A DNA stretch of 53,049 bases, taken from the NCBI GenBank assembly GCA_017960905.1, contig JAGCYH010000055.1, positions 1-53,049 on the forward strand, written 5' to 3'. This DNA is from Bacteroidales bacterium. GTDB taxonomy: Bacteria > Bacteroidota > Bacteroidia > Bacteroidales > Marinilabiliaceae. Made by a program: the position numbers and the translations under genes. This document shows positions 23,927 to 33,150 of this stretch, piece by piece (positions within the stretch are counted from its first letter, which is position 1; each line of letters starts with the position of its first letter). Below the pieces are notes generated by a model. It was not told the DNA's origin and did not search any database. It saw only the letters and a list, made by a program, of their open reading frames with translations.

Positions 23927-26348
23927 ACGTTTTTTTGCCAAAAGAACAATGGACGATAGCGAAGAGCAACAGACAGTACAACAAGTTACGGCAAAACAAC
24001 GTATAATAAAGATTCTCAAGCTGTTATACTTTCCGTCCGACAACAGCCGATGGTATTTCCGATGGCTTATAAATGCCGGTAAAGTACTGGGGCACTGCAT
24101 TTTCCTAATATCACTGCTTGTGCTGCTTGTGTATGCAGGCGCCTTTGGCGCACTGCCCACAGAAGCCGACTTGCTCGCCATAAGCAACAGCAACGCCTCC
24201 GAGATATATTCGGCCGACTCGAAACTCATCGGACGCATATACCTCGAAAACCGCGTGAGCGTCGACAGCAGCGCCATTTCGAAAAACGTCATAAACGCCC
24301 TCGTGGCAACAGAAGACAGCCGTTTCTTTGAGCATCATGGCGTCGATTTCATGAGCATCGGCCGCGTGCTGGTGCGCTCGGTGCTTATGTTCGACAAAAA
24401 CCAAGGCGGTGGAAGTACTATAAGTCAGCAACTTGCGAAAAACCTATTTCCACGCCGCCGATTCGGATTCCTGACTTTCCCTGTAGCAAAAATAAAAGAG
24501 ATTTTCATTGCGCAACGCATTGAAAATATGTACAATAAGGAAGATATTCTGACACTTTACCTCAACACCGTGCCATTCGGCGAAAATGTGTACGGCATTG
24601 AGGCCGCAGCGCAACGCTTTTTTGGCAAAAAAGCCAAGCAACTCACTGTGAATGAAGCCGCTACACTCGTCGGACTACTGGCGGCCAATACAGCCTATAA
24701 CCCGCGCCTGCACCCCGAACTATCGCAAACACGCCGCAATGTGGTGCTCGAACGAATGTCGAGAGCCGGGTTCCTCGATTCAGCACAACTGGCAACGCTG
24801 AAAAACGAACCTATCGAACTCAATTACAACAAGATAGATAACGAAAGCGGACTTGCGGTCTTTTTCCGTCAGAAGATAACCGACGAGGCGCAATCGATTC
24901 TGAACCAGCTATATGGCGAAGGCGAATACGACGTCTTCACCGACGGACTGACAATAAACACAACCATCGACTCGCGCCTGCAAGAATACGCCGAAGCGGC
25001 TGTGTCTGAACATCTTACCGATGTTCAGACCAACTTCGACAAGCAATGGCAGTCGGCCGACGCGTGGACCGAGATTGAGCCTATTTACCGAAGCGCGTAT
25101 GAGAAGTCGGAGCGCTACCGGAAGATGATAGAGGCAGGTTTCGCTGCGGCAAAGGCCGACAGCGCGATGAACGACACCGTGGATATGACCGTTTTCACCG
25201 CCAAAGGCAGTGAAAACGTCCGACAGACACCCGCCGACTCTGTGCGTCAGGCACTTACGACGCTCAATGCCGGCTTTGTGGCCTACGACCCGCACAACGG
25301 CGACATACTCGCCTGGGTGGGCGGCATCAACTACCAACTGTCTCAGACCGACCACGTTACGATACGCCGCCAGGTAGGTTCAACCTTCAAACCCATAGTT
25401 TACGCCGCCGCCCTCGAAAACGGCATCAGACCCGACACATACGTAGAGAACGTGCGCCGCAGCTACGCAAAGAGCTGGTCGCCAGCCAATTCCGACGGCA
25501 AATACGGCGGTTTCTACTCGCTCAAAGGCGCGCTGAGCAAGAGCCTCAACACCGTTTCGGCATGGCTGATTAACGAAGTTGGCACCGATGCGGTAACGGC
25601 CGTCGCGCGGAAACTCGACATAAAAAGCGACATACCGCAAGTGCCGAGCATTGCGCTCGGCACCGCCGAACTAACACTCGGCGAGATGACGCGAGCCTAC
25701 GAAGCCTTCGCCACGTGCGGCGTAGTGCGCGAACCGACTGCCATTGTGTCGATAAAAGACGCAAAAGGCGAAATACTCTACAATGCCGTGCGTGATGTAT
25801 CTGGTTACCAAGCCATTGACTCAATAGCGGCAGTTTACGTCAACGATATGATGAAGGCCGTGGTCGACAGCGGCACCGCCCGCAGTCTGCGGTCGGTGTA
25901 TGGCCTGAAGGGCAACCTGATAGGCAAGACCGGCACAACGCAAAACAGCGCCGACGGTTGGTTCATCGGCGCAACGCCCAACATAGTCGTGGGGGCGTGG
26001 GTGGGCTGCGACGTGCCAGCCGTGCGCTTCAAGTCGAGCCGCTACGGACAAGGCGCATACATGGCTCTGCCCATTGTCGGCAAGTTTTTGTCAAAAGTCT
26101 CAAAATCAAAGAGTTCGAAATTTGCCGAAGGCGAATTTCCGCCGCCGCTCAACGATGAGATGTCGGTGGTGATGTCGTTCCCGCTGTACAGCGAGACTGA
26201 GCCCGACGTGGATGCACTGTACCGCGAGGCAGAGTTTGAGCGTTTCTTCGCGCCCGACGACACAGACGACAACGGCTACGGGCGGCGACGCCGACCGATA
26301 AAGGATTTCTTCAATTTCATGAGAGAGTTGTTCAGAGACAACAACTAA
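23916..26348 (+). CDS. Bifunctional penicillin-binding protein 1A (transglycosylase/transpeptidase)
   Basis: 810 residues. One N-terminal membrane anchor (~55-75) is followed by a GT51 glycosyltransferase domain with ATEDSRFFEHHGVD and GGSTISQQLAKN, then a transpeptidase domain with the active-site SxxK (GSTFKPIVYAAAL), SLN (KSLNTVS) and KTGTT motifs. It polymerises and crosslinks peptidoglycan in the periplasm. The start at 23916 follows aagga and overlaps the LRR lipoprotein gene; an internal ATG at 23949 is possible. The C-terminal ~100 residues are a charged extension. Quasi-palindromes are present at about 24500-24530 (11 of 12 pairs) and 25190-25218. No terminator is visible before the converging DUF5686 gene 15 bases away. 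Confidence 0.95.
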   Translation: MIFKRFFAKRTMDDSEEQQTVQQVTAKQRIIKILKLLYFPSDNSRWYFRWLINAGKVLGHCIFLISLLVLLVYAGAFGALPTEADLLAISNSNASEIYSADSKLIGRIYLENRVSVDSSAISKNVINALVATEDSRFFEHHGVDFMSIGRVLVRSVLMFDKNQGGGSTISQQLAKNLFPRRRFGFLTFPVAKIKEIFIAQRIENMYNKEDILTLYLNTVPFGENVYGIEAAAQRFFGKKAKQLTVNEAATLVGLLAANTAYNPRLHPELSQTRRNVVLERMSRAGFLDSAQLATLKNEPIELNYNKIDNESGLAVFFRQKITDEAQSILNQLYGEGEYDVFTDGLTINTTIDSRLQEYAEAAVSEHLTDVQTNFDKQWQSADAWTEIEPIYRSAYEKSERYRKMIEAGFAAAKADSAMNDTVDMTVFTAKGSENVRQTPADSVRQALTTLNAGFVAYDPHNGDILAWVGGINYQLSQTDHVTIRRQVGSTFKPIVYAAALENGIRPDTYVENVRRSYAKSWSPANSDGKYGGFYSLKGALSKSLNTVSAWLINEVGTDAVTAVARKLDIKSDIPQVPSIALGTAELTLGEMTRAYEAFATCGVVREPTAIVSIKDAKGEILYNAVRDVSGYQAIDSIAAVYVNDMMKAVVDSGTARSLRSVYGLKGNLIGKTGTTQNSADGWFIGATPNIVVGAWVGCDVPAVRFKSSRYGQGAYMALPIVGKFLSKVSKSKSSKFAEGEFPPPLNDEMSVVMSFPLYSETEPDVDALYREAEFERFFAPDDTDDNGYGRRRRPIKDFFNFMRELFRDNN

Positions 26349-26363
26349 AACACTCTCACTCAA

Positions 26364-29057
26364 TTATTTATCATTCAGTTTCGGAATTGAAACCGACATA
26401 CGCAAGTTGACCGCGTCGAAGTCTTTGTTGACGAACGACACGAAGAGCGTAGTGCGCAGAATGAGCAAGATGTGCCCGAGTCCGTAGCCTACTTCGGTAT
26501 AGACGTCGTTGCCACCGATGATGGCATTTTTGAGGAAAATCTCTTCGGTGTAGAGCCAATGGCTGAAAGCCGGAATGCGCTTAATAAGAAGCGATTGCGA
26601 CTGATAATGCAGAGCCATGTTGGTGTACCAGTCGTTGGTGCTGAGGCGGTACGGCTCAAACATCACAAAGCCTTTGTAGCCCGAATTTATGTCGGAGATG
26701 GCGAACAGTTTTTTAGAGCCTGCAAAGTGTTTCCAGTCGGCAAAGCTGGCGCCGTCGGCGTCAGAAATGACGCCGACACCAAGTTCCCAGTCGAATTTGT
26801 CGGTAAGGGCAAAATTCTTTTTATGCGAAACGGCAAACGACAGCCGGCGGAAATTCGACATCACATTGGGCGTAGGGCCGATGCCTACACGCAGTTGCGT
26901 GTAGAAAGTAGGCCACGCCGAGCCTTGAGCCACGCGCTGTCCTGCATTGTTGGTGTAGTAGCGGAGGCGCGGCGTGTACTCTATCGACATAGCGGCGACG
27001 GCCTGCCGGCCGTCGCGCAAAGCGCGGTCGGTAATATACTTGTTGACAGGCACATTCTCATCAAATTCGGCTTTTCGCTTGAAAATCGAAAAGTTCGTAT
27101 TGTTCTGAGCAGCAATGTATTCGTCGAAATGAATGTAGGCATTCACATTCATGCCCCACACAGGCGACGCGTCAAAGTCGAGATGCTGGTAGCGGTCTTC
27201 GACGAGCACTTTTCGGTTTTTCTTGAGCAGAACCGACGATATGGAGTTGGTGAAACGCGGCTCGCCAACCTCGCCTTTCCAATCGACATAGTCGCGGCCA
27301 GCTGCGTAACGCAGCTGGTAGCCGCCGAACTTCACCGACGCATTGAACGACGGAATGAACTGCTTGGGCGCGAATGCGTAAGCCGCCTTTACAGTGGCCT
27401 GTCCGATAATCTTTTCGCGCTGAAAACGCACGCCCAAATCCTGCTCCAAACCGACACCCGTAACAGGGTGATAATAAATCATTTGCGCATTCAAGCCCGA
27501 CATTATCAAACTGACGTTGCTACCTAATGCAAAACTCTGTTCGCCAAGTATTTTGCGTTTGTTCTCTTCGTTGTTGACAACGATTTTCTTTTTCCGATAA
27601 ATAATCGTGTCGGCCTTTTCGAAGCCGGCTTTTTCGCTTTCTGTTAGAGGCACGAGCCGCATACGGTCGAGTATGCGCTCGTTGTTATCGTCTGATACAG
27701 AGTCGATAAACGAATAGTGCAGGCGGTCGGTTATTTCGAGTTTGCTCCTCGTGGTGTCGGCTATAGCCGTCAAGCGGCGCCAGTAGCGTCCGCTACGGCG
27801 TATGTCGCTGTTTTCGAGGTTGTTACTATCAAGTATGTTGGTCAGCTTGCGGGCATTGCGTTTGTAGCGTTTAGCTTTCAGATTGCCCTGCAAGCCAAGT
27901 TGCTGCGTCAGGTGTACATCGCTCACCGACAGCGCATTACGCAACGTCGATTCCGACGTTGTATACTTAACGTCGGAATAATCGGTGGCGCCCATATAGT
28001 TGAACTGTCCCACAACGCCAAGCAGGTCGAGGTCGAGCGTATAATCCTGAAACACAAGCATCCACAATTCGTGCTCTATAGGCACGAAATTCTGCACGAC
28101 ATTGATATTTCCGATGGCGGTTTCGATGTCGAGGTCGACGTGGGCCAGCTGCCACGAGCCGTCGACAATGTGCAGCATACCTTCGAAGAGCTGTTTGCTG
28201 TTGAGGCGCGGAATGACCTTAATGTGGTTAACCGTTTTGCCAAATTCGACCGAATAACCTGTGTATTCAAACTTGTAGTAAGAGAACGCCTTGGGCGACA
28301 ACGGCGAGATGGCCACGTCGCTACTGCTGCTGTTGTAGAAGTTAAAGTTGAAATAATTCAAGCGTATATCCTTGTCGATGAGGATTTTAGGCAGAGCGGA
28401 ACGCTCTGCCAGCGTTGTGTGCACGTATTTGTTGGGCGAGGTGTACTCAATACGGTTGACGCTCTCGATGGTGTACGTGCGGCCTTCCTGCGGCATGCTT
28501 TTACGCATGGCGCTGGTGAGTATTTTCGGAATTTTATACACCTTGAGCGAACCTTTGATGTACATATTTGCCGTGTAGCTCTCAACTTCGTTGAGATGCA
28601 ACGGCGCATTGACAATTGCCTTGCGCATAATGCCGAAAGCCGGGTTTTCGTCGGCGCGAACCTCGACCTCGTCGAGCTGTATGCTGCTCTGTGCCAGAGT
28701 GATATACATCTCAGCATCGGCAATTGCCTCTATTTCAATCTCTTTGATGGCATAGCCCAACGACTGCACCGCAATGTGGAAAGTCTTGCCTTTGTCAAGC
28801 CTGATGCGGAATTCGCCCGCCGTGTTGGTAACAGTGCCGGTCATTGTCTCGCGCACGAATACCGATGCCAGCGACAGCGTAACGCTGTCTTCGCCAGCCA
28901 CCACACCCGAAAGTGTTATCTTTTCGGTTGGCTGCGACTGCGCCGTGGCGACGCATAGTATATTTTGCAAAGCAAAATATACTATGCCTATCAGTATCAA
29001 CAACTTATGTCGGCTTTTGATATGCACTGCGTTTTTCATCGACGGCAAATATCGCAT
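26364..29057 (-). CDS. Outer-membrane DUF5686 protein with carboxypeptidase-regulatory-like domain
   Basis: 897 residues; a start at the ATG at 29039 (MKNAVHIKSRHKLLILIG) is equally possible. The signal peptide is followed by a CarboxypepD_reg-like beta-sandwich (~45-130; ITLSGVVAGEDSVTLSLASVFV, LDEVEVRADENPA), then a long DUF5686 region that ends in many amphipathic beta strands, as in an outer-membrane barrel; the last strand ends VSIPKLNDK. The layout resembles TonB-dependent proteins without the plug. It is the last gene of marC-RNase H-DUF5686. A perfect 16-nt-arm palindrome (28953-28987) lies in the signal-peptide region. Others are at 26754-26777, 26995-27016 and 27299-27319. Confidence 0.85.
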   Translation of the reverse strand: MRYLPSMKNAVHIKSRHKLLILIGIVYFALQNILCVATAQSQPTEKITLSGVVAGEDSVTLSLASVFVRETMTGTVTNTAGEFRIRLDKGKTFHIAVQSLGYAIKEIEIEAIADAEMYITLAQSSIQLDEVEVRADENPAFGIMRKAIVNAPLHLNEVESYTANMYIKGSLKVYKIPKILTSAMRKSMPQEGRTYTIESVNRIEYTSPNKYVHTTLAERSALPKILIDKDIRLNYFNFNFYNSSSSDVAISPLSPKAFSYYKFEYTGYSVEFGKTVNHIKVIPRLNSKQLFEGMLHIVDGSWQLAHVDLDIETAIGNINVVQNFVPIEHELWMLVFQDYTLDLDLLGVVGQFNYMGATDYSDVKYTTSESTLRNALSVSDVHLTQQLGLQGNLKAKRYKRNARKLTNILDSNNLENSDIRRSGRYWRRLTAIADTTRSKLEITDRLHYSFIDSVSDDNNERILDRMRLVPLTESEKAGFEKADTIIYRKKKIVVNNEENKRKILGEQSFALGSNVSLIMSGLNAQMIYYHPVTGVGLEQDLGVRFQREKIIGQATVKAAYAFAPKQFIPSFNASVKFGGYQLRYAAGRDYVDWKGEVGEPRFTNSISSVLLKKNRKVLVEDRYQHLDFDASPVWGMNVNAYIHFDEYIAAQNNTNFSIFKRKAEFDENVPVNKYITDRALRDGRQAVAAMSIEYTPRLRYYTNNAGQRVAQGSAWPTFYTQLRVGIGPTPNVMSNFRRLSFAVSHKKNFALTDKFDWELGVGVISDADGASFADWKHFAGSKKLFAISDINSGYKGFVMFEPYRLSTNDWYTNMALHYQSQSLLIKRIPAFSHWLYTEEIFLKNAIIGGNDVYTEVGYGLGHILLILRTTLFVSFVNKDFDAVNLRMSVSIPKLNDK
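28953..28987. repeat. Perfect inverted repeat, 16-nt arms, in the signal-peptide region of the DUF5686 gene
   Basis: Arms 28953-28968 and 28972-28987, 3-nt loop aaa. On the coding (minus) strand it encodes IVYFALQNILC, the hydrophobic core of the signal peptide, about 50-100 bases after the start codon. Confidence 0.95.
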
Positions 29058-29066
29058 TTTATTTTC

Positions 29067-29675
29067 TTATTTTCGACCAAAATCGGCTGGTATTTCGCCC
29101 CAAACTTCGGTATGCCACTTCTCAATGCGGTTCTCGATAGTGTTGTTTGCAAGCCATATTTCGGCGCGTTTTATCACATCGAAAAGTTCGGCGGTTTTGG
29201 GCGAATACTCAAGCTTCGTCTTGCACACACCGGCTCTCACCCACTTTATGGCAATCTGCGAGTCGCTGTAGATAATCATGTCGGTATGATTTTTGGCCTT
29301 AAGCAGCGCGAGGGCGTGGACAATGGCGAGGAACTCGCCAATGTTATTTGTGCCAAACGGGAATTTCTTGTGAAAAATCTGGTCGCCGTTCCACACCGCC
29401 ACAGCGCGGTACTCCATCACGCCTGGGTTGCCCGAGCATGCCGCATCGACGGCTATGCTACGTTTTTCGGGGCGTGTGTCGGCTATTTGCGCGCGCTTGT
29501 AACCGTCGGCGCCCTTGGCAAAAGCCTCGTAGGCCTCTTCGGCTGTCGTAAAGCTCTTGTAGCGCGCCTTCAGGTAGCCGTCGATTTGCGTCTTGGCCTC
29601 AGCCCAGTTGTCGTAGACGCCGGTTTCGCGGCCTTCCCACACAACGTAGTATTTTTGCTTTTTCGCGGTTGCCAT
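29067..29675 (-). CDS. Ribonuclease H with N-terminal RNA/DNA-hybrid binding domain
   Basis: 202 residues from the ATG at 29675 (MATAKKQKYYVVWEG); the frame extends upstream without a better start. Residues 1-~50 are a caulimovirus viroplasmin-like hybrid-binding domain (KYYVVWEGRETGVYDNWAEAKTQIDGY...FTTAEEAYEAF), as in eukaryotic RNase H1. The catalytic domain shows Asp in AVDAACSGNPG, Glu in NIGEFLAI and Asp in IYSDSQIAIKW. It degrades the RNA strand of RNA-DNA hybrids in the cytoplasm. It starts 4 bases after marC ends, and DUF5686 follows 9 bases later, so the three form an operon. Confidence 0.92.
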   Translation of the reverse strand: MATAKKQKYYVVWEGRETGVYDNWAEAKTQIDGYLKARYKSFTTAEEAYEAFAKGADGYKRAQIADTRPEKRSIAVDAACSGNPGVMEYRAVAVWNGDQIFHKKFPFGTNNIGEFLAIVHALALLKAKNHTDMIIYSDSQIAIKWVRAGVCKTKLEYSPKTAELFDVIKRAEIWLANNTIENRIEKWHTEVWGEIPADFGRK

Positions 29676-29679
29676 TGCG

Positions 29680-30267
29680 CTATTCGTTAAGTTGGTTGAG
29701 AAGCGACGACAGATTGCTCGTGAAGAGGCGTACGGCAATGGCCAGAAGTATCACGCCGGCGAATTTCTTAATGACGTACATGCCGCCACGCCCGAGCATA
29801 CGCGAGAGGCGTGTGCTCAGCTTAATCGACACAAACACTATTACAATATTGATACACAGCGCGATAAGTATATTTATCGCGGCATATTCGGCACGCAGAG
29901 CGATGAGCGTTGTGAATGTGCCCGGCCCAGCGAGCAGCGGGAACGCCAACGGCACTATCGATGCGCCTTCGGGCGCATCCTGTTTGAATATCTGCAAGCC
30001 CATAACCATCTCAAAACCAAGCGCAAAGAGTATTATCGACCCTGCAACAGCGAACGAATTGACATCGACACCGAAGAGCGACAGAAGCGCTTCGCCCAAA
30101 AACATGAACAGCACCAGCAGCACAAACGCCACCGACGAGGTCTTGAACGCATTGATTTTATCGCCGCGCTCCTGCATCGACACAATGATAGGTATCGAGC
30201 CAAGTATGTCTATTACAGCAAATAACACTATAAATGCCGATAGTATTTCCCAATAATTCAGTTCCAT
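29680..30267 (-). CDS. MarC-family integral membrane protein
   Basis: 195 residues with six predicted membrane segments. MarC/UPF0056 signature features are FAVIDILGSIPIIVSM near the N terminus, the central IVPLAFPLLAGPGTFTTLI, and the C-terminal GVILLAIAVRLF. The transport function of this family is not established; the old link to antibiotic resistance was not confirmed. It is first in the operon with RNase H and DUF5686, driven by the promoter at 30299-30328. Confidence 0.92.
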   Translation of the reverse strand: MELNYWEILSAFIVLFAVIDILGSIPIIVSMQERGDKINAFKTSSVAFVLLVLFMFLGEALLSLFGVDVNSFAVAGSIILFALGFEMVMGLQIFKQDAPEGASIVPLAFPLLAGPGTFTTLIALRAEYAAINILIALCINIVIVFVSIKLSTRLSRMLGRGGMYVIKKFAGVILLAIAVRLFTSNLSSLLNQLNE

Positions 30268-30298
30268 TTTAGTCCGAAAAAAAACGATTTTCCCGACG

Positions 30299-30328
30299 CG
30301 AAGATAGCGAGAAATCTACGTTTTTCAA
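30299..30328 (-). promoter_or_regulatory. Promoter of the marC operon
   Basis: On the minus strand TTG (30328-30326), exactly 19 bases, then TATCTTCG (30306-30299), 7 of 8 matches to TAnnTTTG. Confidence 0.6.
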
Positions 30329-30385
30329 TAACTTTTTTCAACACCTCTGCGTATAACGGCAGAGTTAATCAAATTAAAACGAAAT

Positions 30386-31060
30386 ATGAAAAAGTATTTA
30401 TCAGAGATGTTCGGTACTATGGTACTGGTTCTCATGGGTTGCGGCGTGGCAGTAAGCCTCAGCTGCGGAACCGACACGGCTTCGGTCTTAGGCACTTCAT
30501 TTGCATTTGGTCTGGCTGTTGTAGCAATGGCCTACACCATTGGTGGCATCAGCGGATGCCACATCAATCCGGCAATCACGTTGGGCGTACTGCTTAGCGG
30601 ACGCATGTCGGGCAAAGATGCCGCTATGTACATGATTTTCCAAGTGATAGGCGCGTTCATCGGCTCGGCACTGCTCTATCTGCTCACGTCGAACGTTGAA
30701 GGCCTCGAAGGCACTGGTGCCAACGCGTGCCAGGCCGGCGTAAGCACTATTGGCGGTCTTATAGCCGAAATAGTATTCACATTTGTCTTTGTGCTCGTGG
30801 TTCTCGGGACTACCGACGCCAAGAAGGGCGCAGGCAACTTCGCAGGTCTCGCCATTGGTTTGAGCCTTGTGCTCGTACACCTTGTATGCATCAGATACAC
30901 AGGCACTTCGGTCAATCCGGCACGTAGTATCGCACCGGCTGTATTCCAAGGCGGCGCCGCACTCGAGCAATTGTGGATTTTCATCGTCGGACCGTTTGTA
31001 GGTGCTGGCATAGCTGCCGGTGTATGGAAAGTCATCGGTTGCGACTGCGACAAGAAATAG
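30386..31060 (+). CDS. aqpZ: Aquaporin (AqpZ-like water channel)
   Basis: 224 residues, six membrane segments and two half-helices with the paired NPA motifs GCHINPAITLG and GTSVNPARSIAPA. The residues before the second NPA (RYTGTS) and the Arg after it fit the ar/R filter of a water-selective aquaporin rather than a glycerol facilitator. It is located in the inner membrane. The cysteine-rich tail GCDCDKK is unusual. It is monocistronic, with the terminator at 31109-31148. An imperfect inverted repeat ctctgc/gcagag lies about 30-50 bases upstream of the ATG. Confidence 0.93.
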   Translation: MKKYLSEMFGTMVLVLMGCGVAVSLSCGTDTASVLGTSFAFGLAVVAMAYTIGGISGCHINPAITLGVLLSGRMSGKDAAMYMIFQVIGAFIGSALLYLLTSNVEGLEGTGANACQAGVSTIGGLIAEIVFTFVFVLVVLGTTDAKKGAGNFAGLAIGLSLVLVHLVCIRYTGTSVNPARSIAPAVFQGGAALEQLWIFIVGPFVGAGIAAGVWKVIGCDCDKK

Positions 31061-31108
31061 TTTTGTTTTCAGGAAAAACTTTTTGTATTCATATAAAATT
31101 TTATCGTT

Positions 31109-31148
31109 GGGCGAAAAGTCGTGATGATTTTTCGCCCTTTTCTTTTTC
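31109..31148 (+). terminator. Terminator of the aquaporin gene
   Basis: Stem gggcgaaaa/ttttcgccc (31109-31117 with 31129-31137), 11-nt loop, followed by ttttcttttt. Confidence 0.85.
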
Positions 31149-31178
31149 GTTAAGTTTTCTGCTTTTGATAAAAAAAGT

Positions 31179-31186
31179 TATTTTTG
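31179..31186 (+). promoter_or_regulatory. -7 box upstream of rmlA
   Basis: TATTTTTG, an exact TAnnTTTG, 28 bases before the rmlA ATG. It sits inside an upstream extension of the reading frame (TTG at 31184), which argues against that longer start. Confidence 0.55.
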
Positions 31187-31213
31187 CGCTTAAATAAAAA
31201 AAATTCAGACGAC

Positions 31214-32092
31214 ATGAAAGGAATTGTACTGGCCGGCGGAAGCGGCACACGGCTATACCCGATAACGAAAGGCGTCAGCAAGCAACTGCTGCCAATCTTC
31301 GACAAACCAATGGTTTACTATCCTATATCGACGCTTATGCTTGCCGGCATACGCGACATCTTGATAATATCTACACCGCAGGATATCGACGGCTTCCGTC
31401 GCCTGCTCGGCGACGGAAGCGACTATGGCGTCAACTTCCAATACGCCGTGCAGCCCTCGCCCGACGGCCTGGCTCAGGCATTCATCATCGGCCGCGACTT
31501 CATCGGCAACGACAACGCCTGCCTCGTACTCGGCGACAACATCTTCTACGGACAATCTTTTTCGCGTACGCTCAAAAACGCAGTAGCCAACGCCGAAAAA
31601 GAGAACAAAGCCACCATCTTCGGCTATTGGGTCAACGACCCTGAGCGTTATGGCGTTGCCGAATTCGACAACGCCGGCAACGTACTCAGCATCGAAGAGA
31701 AACCCGCAAAACCGAAATCGAACTACGCCGTCGTGGGACTCTACTTCTACCACAACAAAGTTGTCGATGTGGCATCGACAATCAAGCCATCGGCGCGAGG
31801 CGAACTCGAGATAACCACTGTAAACCAGCGTTTTCTGGCCGACGGCGAACTCAAGATGGAAGTACTCGGACGTGGTTTCGCCTGGCTCGACACCGGCACG
31901 CACGACTCGCTCTCGGAGGCATCGACGTTTATCGAAGTTATCGAAAAACGTCAGGGTCTGAAAATCGCCTGCCTCGAAGAGATCGCATTCAGCAACAAAT
32001 GGATAACTCGCGAGAAACTGCTCCAACTTGCCGAGCCGATGAAGAAAAACGGCTACGGACAATACCTCATTAGTTTGGCAAACCGTCAGTAA
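31214..32092 (+). CDS. rmlA: Glucose-1-phosphate thymidylyltransferase
   Basis: 292 residues from the ATG at 31214 ([18 protein letters not shown]). It makes dTDP-glucose from dTTP and glucose-1-phosphate, the first step to dTDP-rhamnose for surface polysaccharides. The signature [11 protein letters not shown]...[16 protein letters not shown] is intact, as are [14 protein letters not shown] ([11 protein letters not shown]) and [15 protein letters not shown] motifs. It is short-form RmlA length. The rmlC gene is 12 kb further on, and rmlB/rmlD are not in the window, so the pathway genes are scattered. DUF4837 and pdxA follow in the same direction with short gaps. Confidence 0.96.
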   Translation: MKGIVLAGGSGTRLYPITKGVSKQLLPIFDKPMVYYPISTLMLAGIRDILIISTPQDIDGFRRLLGDGSDYGVNFQYAVQPSPDGLAQAFIIGRDFIGNDNACLVLGDNIFYGQSFSRTLKNAVANAEKENKATIFGYWVNDPERYGVAEFDNAGNVLSIEEKPAKPKSNYAVVGLYFYHNKVVDVASTIKPSARGELEITTVNQRFLADGELKMEVLGRGFAWLDTGTHDSLSEASTFIEVIEKRQGLKIACLEEIAFSNKWITREKLLQLAEPMKKNGYGQYLISLANRQ

Positions 32093-32120
32093 TTGCTTGT
32101 AACAGAATAATATAAAAACA

Positions 32121-33131
32121 ATGACAAACAGACTCACACGCATCGCACTCTGCATTGCAACAGCTCTAATGGCATTTGCCTGCGGCGGCAACACCGACCC
32201 TTTCAAGTCGTCGATAACAGGCCGCAACGGCGAGGTTTTGGTCGTCGTCAACGACGACGTAAAAACCGACACAGCAGGACGTTACATACAGGCCATGTTC
32301 AGCGAGACATATCTCGGACTGCCGGCCGACGAACCTATTTTCGACCTTCAGACAGTGCCGCACGGATACTTCGACAAGATGATGCACTCGTTCCGCAACC
32401 TTGTCATCGTAGAGATATCCGACACTCTGCAAGCCGACACAGTGAAATACTTCGACGACGTGTGGGCCAAGCAACAGGCTTTGGTGTCGGTGACGGCAAA
32501 GAGCAAGGCAGCTTTGCTGCCTTTACTGCAACGCCATCACTTGCGCATTCTCAGCTACTTCACACGCGCCGAACGCAATCGACTGATTGCGTTCAACGCA
32601 AGCACCAAACATCACGCGCTGAGCCGCGAAGTGGGCGACCAATGGGGCATCGACATCACCATACCCAACTCGTTCGACCGCTGCACACCGCCCGACAGGA
32701 ATGCTATGTCGTGGGTTGGCCTTAGCCCCGACAAAAGCGACTCGCAGATAGGGCTCTTCGTGTACGACTTCCCGTACATAGGCGAAGGCACGCTCTCGAA
32801 AGTATATCTGCTCAACAAACGCGACTCGCTGCTGCAGAAGAACATCGAAGGCCCCGACCACTCGTTCATGTGCACCGAGATACGTTTCGGCCTCGATGAT
32901 ATCATTTACAAAAGCGGCAAGCAGAACGGCCTCGACGTGGCCGAGCTGCGCGGCTTATGGCGCATGAACGGCTGCGCAATGGGCGGACCGTTCCTTCTGC
33001 GCGCCATGCACGACACGATAAACAATCGTGTCGTCGTTGCCGACGCCTACGTCTATTACCCGAGTAAAGAGCGCAAACGAAACCTTATCAGACAATTGGA
33101 AAGCATCATGTATTCTATTGATATAAAATAA
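32121..33131 (+). CDS. DUF4837 family lipoprotein
   Basis: 336 residues. The signal peptide ends in a lipobox (MAFACGG), so the protein is lipid-anchored. The body matches the DUF4837 pattern known only from Bacteroidota: SSITGRNGEVLVVVND...YLGLPADEPIFDL near the start, IPNSFDRC...SWVGLSPDKSDSQIGLFVYDFPY in the middle, and RGLWRMNGCAMGGPFLLRAMHD near the end. The function is unknown. It lies 28 bases after rmlA and 19 bases before pdxA, probably cotranscribed. Confidence 0.88.
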   Translation: MTNRLTRIALCIATALMAFACGGNTDPFKSSITGRNGEVLVVVNDDVKTDTAGRYIQAMFSETYLGLPADEPIFDLQTVPHGYFDKMMHSFRNLVIVEISDTLQADTVKYFDDVWAKQQALVSVTAKSKAALLPLLQRHHLRILSYFTRAERNRLIAFNASTKHHALSREVGDQWGIDITIPNSFDRCTPPDRNAMSWVGLSPDKSDSQIGLFVYDFPYIGEGTLSKVYLLNKRDSLLQKNIEGPDHSFMCTEIRFGLDDIIYKSGKQNGLDVAELRGLWRMNGCAMGGPFLLRAMHDTINNRVVVADAYVYYPSKERKRNLIRQLESIMYSIDIK

Positions 33132-33150
33132 AATAAAGAATAAAACCGAC

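Noticed and set aside
27717..28958. 413-codon open frame on the + strand opposite the DUF5686 gene
   Set aside because: Antisense shadow; no recognisable domain, and the minus-strand frame has a signal peptide and a known domain order.
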